Part shown: positions 46,955 to 54,929 of the stretch, in pieces | Layout: each line of letters starts with the position of its first letter | How positions within the stretch are numbered: the first letter of the stretch is position 1 | DNA from: CAXSBR01 sp964252015 | Lineage (GTDB): Bacteria; Actinomycetota; Actinomycetes; Mycobacteriales; Jatrophihabitantaceae | Assembly: GCA_964252015.1 (NCBI GenBank) | Contig: CAXULW010000005.1 | Location: forward strand, 116,302 to 180,301 | Length of the DNA stretch: 64,000 nucleotides | Reading direction: 5' to 3' | The notes under the pieces: model-generated | Database searches by the model: none | The model's input: the letters and a program-made list of their open reading frames with translations, nothing else | Told to the model about the DNA's origin: nothing | Program-made: the position numbers and the translations under genes

Positions 46955-47875
46955 TTGTCCGCCCATCCACGCCCGGCCCTGGCCGCCAACCCGCGCACCG
47001 GCAATCCGGCGCGCGCCCGACTGACCCCGGGCGAGCTGTCACCGCGCCGGGCCGTGCCGCCCGGCATCCCTCGACCGTTCTACGTCGACGCCAAGGGCAA
47101 CCGTCGTCCCGGACCGGCCGATCACGACGACCCGATGGTCAAGGACCAGGCGACGATCGCGGCCATGCGGGTGGCCGGGCGCATCGCCGCCCAGGCGCTC
47201 GCCGAGGTGGGTCGCCACGTTGCGCCCGGTGTTACCACCGACGACCTCGACCGCGTGGGGCACGAGTTCCTCATCGACCACCACGCCTACCCGTCGACAC
47301 TCGGCTACAAGGGATTCCCGAAGTCGTTGTGTACGTCGCTGAACGAGTCGATCTGTCACGGCATCCCCGACTCGACCGTGATCGAGGACGGCGACGTCGT
47401 CAAGGTGGACATCACCGCGTTCATCGACGGCGTGCACGGCGACAACTGCGGCTCGTTCGTGGCCGGCGACGCCGACGAGGCCGTGGTGCAGCTGGTCGAG
47501 CGCACCCACGAAGCCACCATGCGGGCGATCAAAGCCGTCCGCCCCGGCCGCGAGGTGAACGTGATCGGCCGGGTGATCGAGTCCTACGCCCGGCGTTTCG
47601 GCTACGGCGTGGTCCGCGACTACACCGGCCACGGCGTCGGGCCGTCCTTTCACACCGATCCGACGATCCTGCACTACGACGAGCCGGCCGCGACGACCAG
47701 GTTCCAGCCCGGAATGACGTTCACCATCGAACCGATGATCACTCTCGGCGACGTCGGTTGGGTTCTCTGGGATGACGGCTGGACGGTCGTCACCAGTGAC
47801 GGATCGTGGGTGGCCCAGTGGGAGCACACGATCGTCGTCACCGAAGACGGTGCCGAGATCCTTACGTTGGCGTGA
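46955..47875 (+). CDS. map: Methionine aminopeptidase, type I
   Basis: The 306-residue enzyme removes N-terminal methionine from new proteins using two metal ions. Ligands are visible: CHGIPDSTVIEDGDVVKVDITAFIDGVHGDNCGSF (the two Asp), YTGHGVGPSFH (His), FTIEPM (Glu) and QWEHTIVV (Glu). About 55 N-terminal residues precede the catalytic core and include a Pro-rich stretch, as in actinobacterial MapB-like enzymes. The TTG start at 46955 follows GAGG; a later start is possible. It converges on the methylase gene 24 bp away. Confidence 0.94.
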   Translation: MSAHPRPALAANPRTGNPARARLTPGELSPRRAVPPGIPRPFYVDAKGNRRPGPADHDDPMVKDQATIAAMRVAGRIAAQALAEVGRHVAPGVTTDDLDRVGHEFLIDHHAYPSTLGYKGFPKSLCTSLNESICHGIPDSTVIEDGDVVKVDITAFIDGVHGDNCGSFVAGDADEAVVQLVERTHEATMRAIKAVRPGREVNVIGRVIESYARRFGYGVVRDYTGHGVGPSFHTDPTILHYDEPAATTRFQPGMTFTIEPMITLGDVGWVLWDDGWTVVTSDGSWVAQWEHTIVVTEDGAEILTLA

Positions 47876-47898
47876 CGGCAACCATCGCCTTGTCCCGG

Positions 47899-48651
47899 TT
47901 ACGTCTCGGCTTCCGGCATGGCGGCGTGCTGACGGATCCAGGCGTGCATGGCGATGCCGGCGGCAACGCCGGCGTTGATGGAGCGGGTCGACCCGTACTG
48001 GGCAATTGAGTAGAGCACCGTCGCCGCCGCCCTGGCCTCGTCGCTGAGCCCGGGGCCTTCCTGGCCGAAGACCAGCAGCACCCGTTCGGGCAGCGCTGCC
48101 GTCTCGAGCGGGACGGCACCCGGGCCGTTGTCGATCGCGACGAGCACCCGTCCGGTCTGCTCCGCGTGTTTGCTCAGAGCGGCGACGTCGGCCACGTGCA
48201 CGATGTGTTGGTAGCGGTCCGTCACCATGGCCCCGCGCCGGTTCCACCGCCGCCGGCCCACGATGACGACCTCGGCCGCGTTGAACGCATTGGCCGTGCG
48301 CACCACCGTGCCGATGTTGGCGTCGTGCTGCCAGTTCTCGATCGCTACCGCGAAATCGTGCCGGTGGCGATCGAGGTCGGCGACGATCGCGTCCAGGCGC
48401 CAGTAGCGGTAACGGTCCACCACGTTGCGACGGTCGCCGCCGCGCAGCAGTTCTGGGTCCAGGCGCGGATCGTCCGGCCACGGCTGAGCGTGCGGCCCGA
48501 CGCCGACGCCGAGATCCGGGGTCGCGTCGGGCCTCCGGTCCAGGCTGAGCTCCGCCGCGGCTTCAGTGCCCAGTGTTGGCCCCGCTGCCGTCGCTGGCTC
48601 GGCGTGTCCGCCTGCTGCGGGCCCAATGCCTGCGCTGTGGCCAGCGGTCAC
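47899..48651 (-). CDS. SpoU/TrmH-family RNA 2'-O-methyltransferase
   Basis: The 250-residue SPOUT enzyme has an N-terminal extension of about 95 residues and then the three motifs: ENWQHDANIGTVVRTANAF (motif 1), LLVFGQEGPGLSDEA (motif 2) and RSINAGVAAGIAMHAW (motif 3), which form the SAM-binding knot. It methylates a ribose in tRNA or rRNA; the site is unknown. The GTG overlaps the pyrE stop as GTGA. Mycobacteria have the same methylase-pyrE neighbourhood. Confidence 0.92.
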   Translation of the reverse strand: MTAGHSAGIGPAAGGHAEPATAAGPTLGTEAAAELSLDRRPDATPDLGVGVGPHAQPWPDDPRLDPELLRGGDRRNVVDRYRYWRLDAIVADLDRHRHDFAVAIENWQHDANIGTVVRTANAFNAAEVVIVGRRRWNRRGAMVTDRYQHIVHVADVAALSKHAEQTGRVLVAIDNGPGAVPLETAALPERVLLVFGQEGPGLSDEARAAATVLYSIAQYGSTRSINAGVAAGIAMHAWIRQHAAMPEAET

Positions 48652-49175
48652 GCCAGGCCGAGATCGGCCAGCGTGAACGCGGCCCGGCTGGGCAGGCCGG
48701 CCGCCTCGATCGCGGCGACGCCACCACGGTCGACGATGAGCGCCACACCGGCCACCTCGGCGCCGGCCGCGCGGGCCGCCTCGACCGCCGTCAGTGGGCT
48801 CGCACCCGTCGTCGTCACGTCCTCGACGATGAGCACGCGCCGGCCGGACACCGACGGGCCCTCGATGCGTTGCTGCATGCCGTGCTTCTTCTCGGCCTTG
48901 CGGACCACGAACGCGTCGACGGCCCCGTCCGCGGCGTGCATGACGGCGGTGGCAACCGGGTCGGCACCCAGCGTGAGCCCGCCGACCGCGGCGTAGTCCC
49001 AGTCGGCCGTGAGCTCGCGCAGCACCCGGCCGACCAGCGGCGCAGCGGCGCCGTGCAGGGTGATCCGACGCAGGTCGATGTAGTAGTCGGCCGCCAGGCC
49101 CGAGGACAGCGTCACCCGGCCATGAACGACGGCAAGTTCGTTGATCAGGTCGCGCAGCTGGTCGAGGTCGGACAC
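48648..49175 (-). CDS. pyrE: Orotate phosphoribosyltransferase
   Basis: PyrE (175 residues) converts orotate and PRPP to OMP in pyrimidine synthesis. The PRPP motif RRVLIVEDVTTTGASPLTAV is near 110 and the catalytic-loop lysines are in VVRKAEKKHGMQQR near 90. The protein is short but complete. The GTG start lies 2 bp after the stop of an unknown membrane gene; the methylase gene overlaps its end. The group membrane protein-pyrE-SpoU is also conserved near clpB in mycobacteria. Confidence 0.95.
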   Translation of the reverse strand: MSDLDQLRDLINELAVVHGRVTLSSGLAADYYIDLRRITLHGAAAPLVGRVLRELTADWDYAAVGGLTLGADPVATAVMHAADGAVDAFVVRKAEKKHGMQQRIEGPSVSGRRVLIVEDVTTTGASPLTAVEAARAAGAEVAGVALIVDRGGVAAIEAAGLPSRAAFTLADLGLA

Positions 49176-49177
49176 GG

Positions 49178-50035
49178 CTACTGCTGGCGGGACTTGAACC
49201 GGCCGGGCCGGTTGCCGGCGCCGTTGGCCTTGACGCTGCCCGGGCGCGTCACCGTCGGACGCCGTGACGCGGTTGCTCCCGACGATCCCTCGCGGGGGCC
49301 GTCGTTGGCCGGGATGTCACCGGCCGGGGTCTCGTTGACCACCTGATCCGTCGCCGTCGGCGTGGGTCGGCGGCGCGGGGCGAACAGGGCACCCAGACCG
49401 CCGCGCCCCGGGCGAGGGCCGATTTTTCCCAGGCCGCTCAGGGCCGGACCCGGCACGCGGGCGACGGGCGCCGCCGGCAGTGTCCCCAGCTGGGTAGCGC
49501 GAAGGGCGGCGAAGTACTCCCGGGTGCTGCGATGCAGGAGCAGCACGACGACCACCAGCGACGCGACGCCGGCCGCCACCAAGGTGAGTTTGTAGAGGCC
49601 CGGGGCGGACACGATTGCCCCACCCACCAGTTGGCCTATGACGCCGACGCCGAGAAGGAAACCGGGCACCGTGGCCATCGCCAACAGACCCCAGCGCGCC
49701 AGCCGACGGCTGCGCCACGTCAGGACGGCGAGAAGCATGAGGATGATCACCACGAGCACCGACCGGATGAGGCCGCTGATCAGCAGATTGTGCACGTCGT
49801 GGTCGACCTTGGTCAGGTACTCGGCGGCGGGGATCGGCTTCTTTATCTTGGCGTTCTGGTCGATGAGGGATTGGCGCAGGTACGGTCGCTGGCCGAACAG
49901 CACCAGGTCGGCCAGGACGCTGAGCCCGCACCACACCGCCGTCGCCCACAGGTTCCACCACAAGGCCGGCGGCGGGCCGACGGGCACCAGCTCGCTATGG
50001 GCGTCGTTACCTGCTCCGCTGGTGATGGCACTCAT
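49178..50035 (-). CDS. Conserved polytopic membrane protein upstream of pyrE
   Basis: The 285-residue protein has about four membrane helices in residues 25-175 (LWWNLWATAVWCGLSVLADLVLFG, LIRSVLVVIILMLLAVLTW, LAMATVPGFLLGVGVIGQLVGG, LTLVAAGVASLVVVVLLL) and a basic, Pro/Arg-rich cytoplasmic tail of about 100 residues. No function is assigned. It occupies the slot held in mycobacteria by Rv0383c between clpB and pyrE. The ATG at 50035 is preferred over an upstream GC-rich extension to 50110. Confidence 0.8.
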   Translation of the reverse strand: MSAITSGAGNDAHSELVPVGPPPALWWNLWATAVWCGLSVLADLVLFGQRPYLRQSLIDQNAKIKKPIPAAEYLTKVDHDVHNLLISGLIRSVLVVIILMLLAVLTWRSRRLARWGLLAMATVPGFLLGVGVIGQLVGGAIVSAPGLYKLTLVAAGVASLVVVVLLLHRSTREYFAALRATQLGTLPAAPVARVPGPALSGLGKIGPRPGRGGLGALFAPRRRPTPTATDQVVNETPAGDIPANDGPREGSSGATASRRPTVTRPGSVKANGAGNRPGRFKSRQQ

Positions 50036-50236
50036 GGGGTCGCAGCCTACGCAACCAGAGCCCGCACCGGTTTTACACCGCGACGACGTCACGGCCCGAG
50101 AGGAGAGCACCGGCCCGCGAACACCACGACCGGACCCGTCGCTCGGGACACGTCGTGGGCGGGCTCGGCACTACAGTGACGAACGCGGAAAGCCGGCCCC
50201 GGCGGCCGCTCATCCATCGTGGCCGAGGAGGTAGTC

Positions 50237-51025
50237 GTGAGCACAGCAGCCCCGGATCCCGGCTCCGAACCGGGCCGGGCCGAGGCGGACCGAGCACAGG
50301 ACGACCGCCGGACCTCGCCGGAGGTGTCGGCCGACCAGCCCGGCAACGGCGATTTCGACCCGTTCCGCTTCGGCCGTCCCGAGCCCGGCAGCCCCGCGGC
50401 AGCCGCCTTCCCACATCTGTTTCCGCAGCAACCGCAGCCACCCTCCGCTGCGCCCGGATCGGGGTCCGGCACCAACTGGGGGCCAACGGCAAATCCGGGC
50501 TGGGGCCCGGCCGCCGGTCCGGGCTACCCGCCACCGGCGCCCGGCACCGGCCTGGGCTATCCACCTCCGCCCGGTCCGGACGGGTCGCCCACATTCGGCC
50601 CGGGTGGGGCTGCGGCTGGGCCGCCACCGTCCTACGGGTACCCGGCCGCGGGTTACGAACCCGGGCCGGGATACGCCCCGCCGCACGGCTACGCCTACCC
50701 GCCGCCCGGGGGTGGCGACCGTCCCGGTAACGGCAAGGCCGTTGCCGGTTTCGTGCTCGGCATCGTCGGGGTGGTCCTGTTCTTCTTCACCTTGTTCGAC
50801 CTGATCCCGATCGTGCTCGCCTTCGTGTTCAGCATCCAAGGTCTGCGAGCCAGCAGACAGGGGAAAGGGCAACGCGGCTTGGCCGTGGCCGGCATCGTCT
50901 TGGCGTCGGTGGCGACGGTCATCGTCGTGGCGTTCGTGACGTTCTTCCTGATTCGAGCCCACCATTGCCAGCAGCACCACGACCAGGGCACGAAGTCCTA
51001 CAACGAGTGCTTGATCGATTTCTGA
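50237..51025 (+). CDS. DUF4190 membrane protein with proline-rich N-terminus
   Basis: The 262-residue protein has about 165 disordered, Pro/Gly-rich residues (PGYPPP, YEPGPGYAPP) and then a DUF4190 module with two membrane helices: AVAGFVLGIVGVVLFFFTLFDLIPIVLAFVFSIQGLRASRQG and LAVAGIVLASVATVIVVAFVTFFLI. A short tail has two histidines and two cysteines (HHCQQHHD). The function is unknown. GGAGG with 5-nt spacing selects the GTG at 50237. It converges on clpB. Confidence 0.82.
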   Translation: MSTAAPDPGSEPGRAEADRAQDDRRTSPEVSADQPGNGDFDPFRFGRPEPGSPAAAAFPHLFPQQPQPPSAAPGSGSGTNWGPTANPGWGPAAGPGYPPPAPGTGLGYPPPPGPDGSPTFGPGGAAAGPPPSYGYPAAGYEPGPGYAPPHGYAYPPPGGGDRPGNGKAVAGFVLGIVGVVLFFFTLFDLIPIVLAFVFSIQGLRASRQGKGQRGLAVAGIVLASVATVIVVAFVTFFLIRAHHCQQHHDQGTKSYNECLIDF

Positions 51026-51029
51026 ACGG

Positions 51030-51080
51030 TGCCCCGCCAACTCACGCGTTCCTGATCGGATCACGTGAGCCAGCGGGGCA
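51030..51080. terminator. Bidirectional terminator between the DUF4190 gene and clpB
   Basis: A long imperfect hairpin: TGCCCCGC pairs with GCGGGGCA and inner CTCACG with CGTGAG, with a loop of about 15 nt. It lies between two convergent stops. Confidence 0.65.
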
Positions 51081-51111
51081 ACGTTGCGGTGTCTCGGCCC
51101 GGGTAGACGGG

Positions 51112-53676
51112 TTAGCCGACGGTGAGCCGGCTGCGGTCCTCGGCCAGGTCCACGTGCACGGTCTGGCCGTCACGGATGAGCCCGGCCAGCAACGCCTTGG
51201 CCAGCTGGTCGCCCAGCGCGGTCTGCACCAGCCGGCGCAGCGGCCGCGCCCCGTACTGGGGATCAAAGCCGTTGATGGCCAGCCACTCCCGAGCCGCGGG
51301 GCTCACCTCGAGGGTCAGCCGGCGCGCTTCCAGCCGGCGCGCCAACGCGGCGATCTGGATGTCCACGATGGGCGCGAGCTCGGACGTGGTCAGCTGGTCG
51401 AACACCACGATGTCGTCCAGGCGGTTGAGGAACTCCGGCTTGAAGTGCTCGCGCACCGCGTCCAGCACCGCCTGCTTCTTCACCGCTCCGGGCAACTCAC
51501 CGGCCAGCACGTGTGACCCCAGGTTCGACGTCAGCACCAGGATCACGTTGCGGAAGTCCACCGTGCGGCCCTGACCGTCGGTCAGCCGCCCGTCGTCGAG
51601 TACCTGCAGCAGGATGTCGAACACGTCCGGGTGGGCCTTTTCGACCTCGTCGAACAACACGACCGTGTAGGGACGGCGCCGCACCGCCTCGGTCAGCTGC
51701 CCGCCCTCGTCGTAACCGACGTAGCCGGGAGGAGCACCGACCAGGCGGGCCACCGCGTGCTTCTCCGAGTACTCGCTCATGTCGATGCGGACCATGGCCC
51801 GCTCGTCGTCGAACAGGAACTCGGCCAGCGCCTTCGCCAGCTCGGTCTTGCCCACGCCGGTCGGTCCGAGGAACAGGAACGAGCCGGTGGGACGGTCGGG
51901 GTCGCTGACGCCGGCCCGGGCGCGACGGACCGCGTCGGACACCGACTGGACGGCCTCGGCCTGCCCAATCGCGCGGCGGGCGAGTTCGGACTCCATGCGC
52001 AACAGCTTGGCCGTCTCGCCTTCCAGCAACCGCCCGGCCGGGATGCCGGTCCACGCCGCGACCACGGCGGCGATGTCGTCGGCCGTCACCTCCTCGGCCA
52101 CCATCACGTCGGAGGCGGCCTCGGTCGAGGCGGCTTCGGCCAGCTCGCGCTCACCGGCCGGGATCTCGACGTACATCAGCCGCGACGCGGTCTCCAGGTC
52201 ACCGTCGCGCTGGGCCCGTTCGGCTTGACCGCGCAGGTCGTCGATGCGCTCCTTGAGGTCACCGACCCGGTTCAGCCCCGCCTTCTCGCGTTCCCAGCGG
52301 GCCAGCAGCGCGTTCAACTGCTCGTTGCGGTCGGCCAGCTCGGCACGCAACCGGGCCAACCGCTGCGTCGACGCCTCATCCGTCTCGTGCGCCAGCGCCA
52401 TCTCTTCCATCTTGAGCCGGTCGACCGAGCGCTGCAGCTCGTCGATCTCGACCGGGGACGAATCGATCTCCATCCGCAGCCGGGACGCAGCCTCGTCGAT
52501 CAGGTCGATGGCCTTGTCGGGCAGGAACCGCGAGGTGATGTAACGGTCGCTCAACGTGGCCGCGGCGACCAGTGCGCTGTCCTCGATCTGCACCTTGTGG
52601 TGGGCCTCGTAACGACCCTTGAGCCCGCGCAGGATGGCGACGGTGTCCTCGACCGTCGGCTCGCCGACCAGCACCTGCTGGAAGCGCCGCTCCAGCGCCG
52701 GATCCTTCTCGATGTGCTCGCGGAACTCGTCCAGGGTGGTCGCGCCGACCATGCGCAGTTCGCCGCGGGCCAGCATGGGCTTGAGCATGTTGCCCGCGTC
52801 CATGGCGCCCTCACCGGACGCGCCCGCGCCGACCACGGTGTGCAGCTCGTCGATGAACGTGACGACCTCGCCGTCAGAATCCTTGATCTCGGTCAGGACG
52901 GCCTTGAGCCGTTCCTCGAACTCGCCGCGGTACTTGGCCCCGGCCACCATCGCGGCCAGGTCGAGGGCGATCAATCGCTTCCCCCGCAGGGATTCCGGCA
53001 CGTCGCCGGCGACAATGCGCTGGGCCAGGCCTTCGACGACGGCGGTCTTGCCGACGCCGGGTTCGCCGATCAGCACGGGATTGTTCTTGGTCCGCCGTGA
53101 CAAGACCTGGACCACCCGGCGGATCTCCGCGTCGCGGCCGATGACCGGATCGAGCGCGCCTTCACGGGCCTGCGCGGTGAGGTCGACGCCGTACTTCTCC
53201 AGGGCCTGGAACGTCGACTCCGGGTCGGCGCTGGTGACGCGTCGTGACCCGCGCACGGTGGACAACGCGGCGCGCAGGGAGTCGCCGGTGGCGCCGAAGC
53301 GGGCCAGCAGCGCCTTCACGTCGCTGTCGGCAACAGCGAGGGCGAGCAGCAGGTGCTCGGTGGACACGAACTCGTCGCTCATGTCCCGGGCCTGGGTCTC
53401 GGCCTGGGTAAGCACGGTCAGCATCGACCGCGAGGGCTGCGGCGCGCCGACGGTGGCGCCGGACGCGGCCGGAAGCCGCTTGACCAGGGCGTTCGCGGCG
53501 GCGGCCACGGTGACGGGGTCGGCGCCGACCGCCTGGAGCAACGGGCGGGCCAAACCTTCGGTGTCGTCGAGGAGGGCGACGAGCAGATGAGCCGGGTCGA
53601 ACGCCGGGTTGCCGGCCTGCGCGGCGGCGCGGACCGCGGCCGAGATCGCCTGCTGACTACGGGTGGTGAGATCCAT
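51112..53676 (-). CDS. clpB: ATP-dependent disaggregase ClpB (Hsp100)
   Basis: The 854-residue chaperone pulls aggregated proteins apart with DnaK. Order: Clp-N domain (about 1-140), AAA-1 with GEPGVGKTAVVEG near 200, coiled-coil middle domain (about 390-520, rich in Glu/Arg/Leu), then AAA-2 with GPTGVGKTELAKAL near 600, the arginine-finger regions and a C-terminal D2-small domain. It lacks a ClpP-binding loop, as expected for ClpB. A HAIR-like inverted repeat lies 77-97 bp upstream, fitting HspR repression. hspR, dnaK, grpE and dnaJ are 7-10 kb away. Confidence 0.97.
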   Translation of the reverse strand: MDLTTRSQQAISAAVRAAAQAGNPAFDPAHLLVALLDDTEGLARPLLQAVGADPVTVAAAANALVKRLPAASGATVGAPQPSRSMLTVLTQAETQARDMSDEFVSTEHLLLALAVADSDVKALLARFGATGDSLRAALSTVRGSRRVTSADPESTFQALEKYGVDLTAQAREGALDPVIGRDAEIRRVVQVLSRRTKNNPVLIGEPGVGKTAVVEGLAQRIVAGDVPESLRGKRLIALDLAAMVAGAKYRGEFEERLKAVLTEIKDSDGEVVTFIDELHTVVGAGASGEGAMDAGNMLKPMLARGELRMVGATTLDEFREHIEKDPALERRFQQVLVGEPTVEDTVAILRGLKGRYEAHHKVQIEDSALVAAATLSDRYITSRFLPDKAIDLIDEAASRLRMEIDSSPVEIDELQRSVDRLKMEEMALAHETDEASTQRLARLRAELADRNEQLNALLARWEREKAGLNRVGDLKERIDDLRGQAERAQRDGDLETASRLMYVEIPAGERELAEAASTEAASDVMVAEEVTADDIAAVVAAWTGIPAGRLLEGETAKLLRMESELARRAIGQAEAVQSVSDAVRRARAGVSDPDRPTGSFLFLGPTGVGKTELAKALAEFLFDDERAMVRIDMSEYSEKHAVARLVGAPPGYVGYDEGGQLTEAVRRRPYTVVLFDEVEKAHPDVFDILLQVLDDGRLTDGQGRTVDFRNVILVLTSNLGSHVLAGELPGAVKKQAVLDAVREHFKPEFLNRLDDIVVFDQLTTSELAPIVDIQIAALARRLEARRLTLEVSPAAREWLAINGFDPQYGARPLRRLVQTALGDQLAKALLAGLIRDGQTVHVDLAEDRSRLTVG

Positions 53677-53752
53677 CTCTGACGTTCCAATCGCTGGTTG
53701 TGGCTGTTCTTCCGGTAAGGCGCGCGGCCTCTACCGACACAACGCGAGCAAA

Positions 53753-53773
53753 GTTGAGTGTGTTCCGCTCAGT
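53753..53773. promoter_or_regulatory. HAIR-like HspR operator upstream of clpB
   Basis: GTTGAGT-N7-GCTCAGT closely matches the HAIR consensus CTTGAGT-N7-ACTCAAG, with the exact 7-bp spacer. HspR binds HAIR in Streptomyces and mycobacteria at dnaK and clpB promoters. Two mismatches per arm make this a prediction. Confidence 0.65.
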
Positions 53774-53790
53774 TTAGTGGTCGCGACCGC

Positions 53791-54468
53791 TCAGGGTCCG
53801 CCACGCCAATGCTCGATCCGGTTGTGGTCGGGGGTGAAACCGTGCTCGACCCCCCACAGCACCGCCTGCGTGCGGCTGCCCGCGCCTATCTTGCGATAGA
53901 CCGAGCGGATGTAGGACTTGACCGTGTTCGGGCTCAGGAACGTGAGCCGGGCCACGTCGGCATTGCTCTTGCCCTGCGTGATCAGCGCCAGTATCTCGGC
54001 CTCGCGATCGGTGAGGCCCTCCCCGCGCCCGGGCCAGTCCAACCCGACCGCGCTGCGCGAGCGCGGCGGCGGCTCGCTGATCACTTCTTCCCCGGCGTGC
54101 ACGGCTTCGATCGCCGCCACCAGCTCGCGAGCGGGCAACGTCTTCGACAGGTAGCCGCGCGCGCCCTTCTCGCGTGCGCTGGCGATCAGGTCGGGGTGGA
54201 AGTTCCAGGTGTAGACGACCACCCGACTGGCCCGGGGGTGGTCGATCAGGTATTTGATCTCGTCGTGGTCGCTCTCCGGCTGGGCGAACGAGTCGTACAG
54301 GACCACGTCGACCGCATCCTCGACGTCCTCGTTGGCGTCGATCTCACAGACCAGAACCCGGTCGCGGTAGGGATCGAACATGCGGGCCACACCCATCAGC
54401 ACGATGTCGTAGTCGTCGACGAGCGCGACCCGGATGGGCTTCGCTGCAGTGGCCATGACGCCAACCAT
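53791..54468 (-). CDS. NarL/FixJ-type response regulator (LuxR HTH)
   Basis: The 225-residue protein has a receiver domain (about 10-125: VALVDDYDIVLMG acidic pair, VVLYDSF with the likely phospho-aspartate, YLSKTLP lysine) and a C-terminal LuxR helix-turn-helix (about 150-205: LTDREAEILALITQGKSNADVARLTFLSPNTVKSYIRSVYRKIG). No histidine kinase is adjacent, so it is an orphan. The ATG at 54468 has GGGAGG but only a 3-nt spacer; the ATG at 54456 is the alternative. Its divergent promoter holds two CCCTAGGGGTG boxes. Confidence 0.92.
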   Translation of the reverse strand: MVGVMATAAKPIRVALVDDYDIVLMGVARMFDPYRDRVLVCEIDANEDVEDAVDVVLYDSFAQPESDHDEIKYLIDHPRASRVVVYTWNFHPDLIASAREKGARGYLSKTLPARELVAAIEAVHAGEEVISEPPPRSRSAVGLDWPGRGEGLTDREAEILALITQGKSNADVARLTFLSPNTVKSYIRSVYRKIGAGSRTQAVLWGVEHGFTPDHNRIEHWRGGP

Positions 54469-54474
54469 AAACCT

Positions 54475-54507
54475 CCCTAGGGGTGTAGTAACACCACCCT
54501 AGGGGTG
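54475..54507. promoter_or_regulatory. Two CCCTAGGGGTG boxes 22 bp apart in a divergent promoter
   Basis: Identical 11-bp boxes at 54475-54485 and 54497-54507, each centred on the palindrome CCTAGG and spaced about two helical turns. They lie between the response regulator and a small membrane-protein gene. They suggest a dimer-pair operator, perhaps for the NarL-type regulator itself. Confidence 0.5.
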
Positions 54508-54591
54508 ATTTAGTCGAGGCATTGCGGATGGGTCGCCGCCGAGCATCGGGTTCGGCTCCAGCACCCATCGAGATACCTCAAGGGGGAAGAA

Positions 54592-54735
54592 ATGGCCTTA
54601 ATCCTTTGGATCCTGGCGGTCGTGCTCGTCGTGTCCGGGATCGTCGCGCTGGTACGTCGGGAGCTGGTGCTGGGCATTGCGCTGATCGTCGTGGGTCTGT
54701 TGGTCGGTCCCGGAGGCGTCAGCCTCTTCACGTAA
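54592..54735 (+). CDS. Small membrane protein (47 residues)
   Basis: The ATG at 54592 follows AGGGGGAAGAA. The protein is ALILWILAVVLVVSGIVALV, then RRELVLGIALIVVGLLVGPGGVSLFT: two short hydrophobic helices with a basic turn. Similar small proteins ending in GPGGVS are common in actinomycetes and uncharacterised. The stop codon lies in the first copy of a 25-bp tandem repeat that repeats the last codons. It is divergent from the response regulator across the CCCTAGGGGTG boxes. Confidence 0.75.
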   Translation: MALILWILAVVLVVSGIVALVRRELVLGIALIVVGLLVGPGGVSLFT

Positions 54736-54808
54736 CAGAGGCGTCAGCCTCTTCACGTAACAGAGGCGTCAGCCTCGTCACGTAACAGAGGTGTCAGCCT
54801 CGTCACGC
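54715..54808. repeat. 25-bp tandem repeats (3.7 copies) at the 3' end of the small membrane gene
   Basis: Copies start at 54715, 54740, 54765 and 54790 (unit begins GGCGTCAGCCTCTTCACGTA); the last is partial. The first copy carries the gene's final codons and TAA, and the others repeat that end outside the coding region. They contain no start codon. Confidence 0.95.
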
Positions 54809-54860
54809 CGGAGCGTCCCGCCGACAATGTCGTCAGGCGTGGATGACGCTCGCCTGAGCA

Positions 54861-54897
54861 GGCGCGCCGGGCTCTCTCGGGGGGAGACCGGCGCGCC
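54861..54897. terminator. Strong hairpin 3' of the LacI gene
   Basis: GGCGCGCCGG (54861-54870) pairs perfectly with CCGGCGCGCC (54888-54897), extended inward by GCTCTC/GGAGA. It lies between the convergent ends of the LacI-type regulator and the small membrane gene. Confidence 0.7.
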
Positions 54898-54929
54898 GTC
54901 CAGGTGGTCGTGACCGCACACCACAAGAC

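Noticed and set aside
44834..46966. Long minus-strand frame opposite RNase J
   Set aside because: Only its last 93 codons (44834-45112) look like a protein; the rest is the mirror of RNase J.
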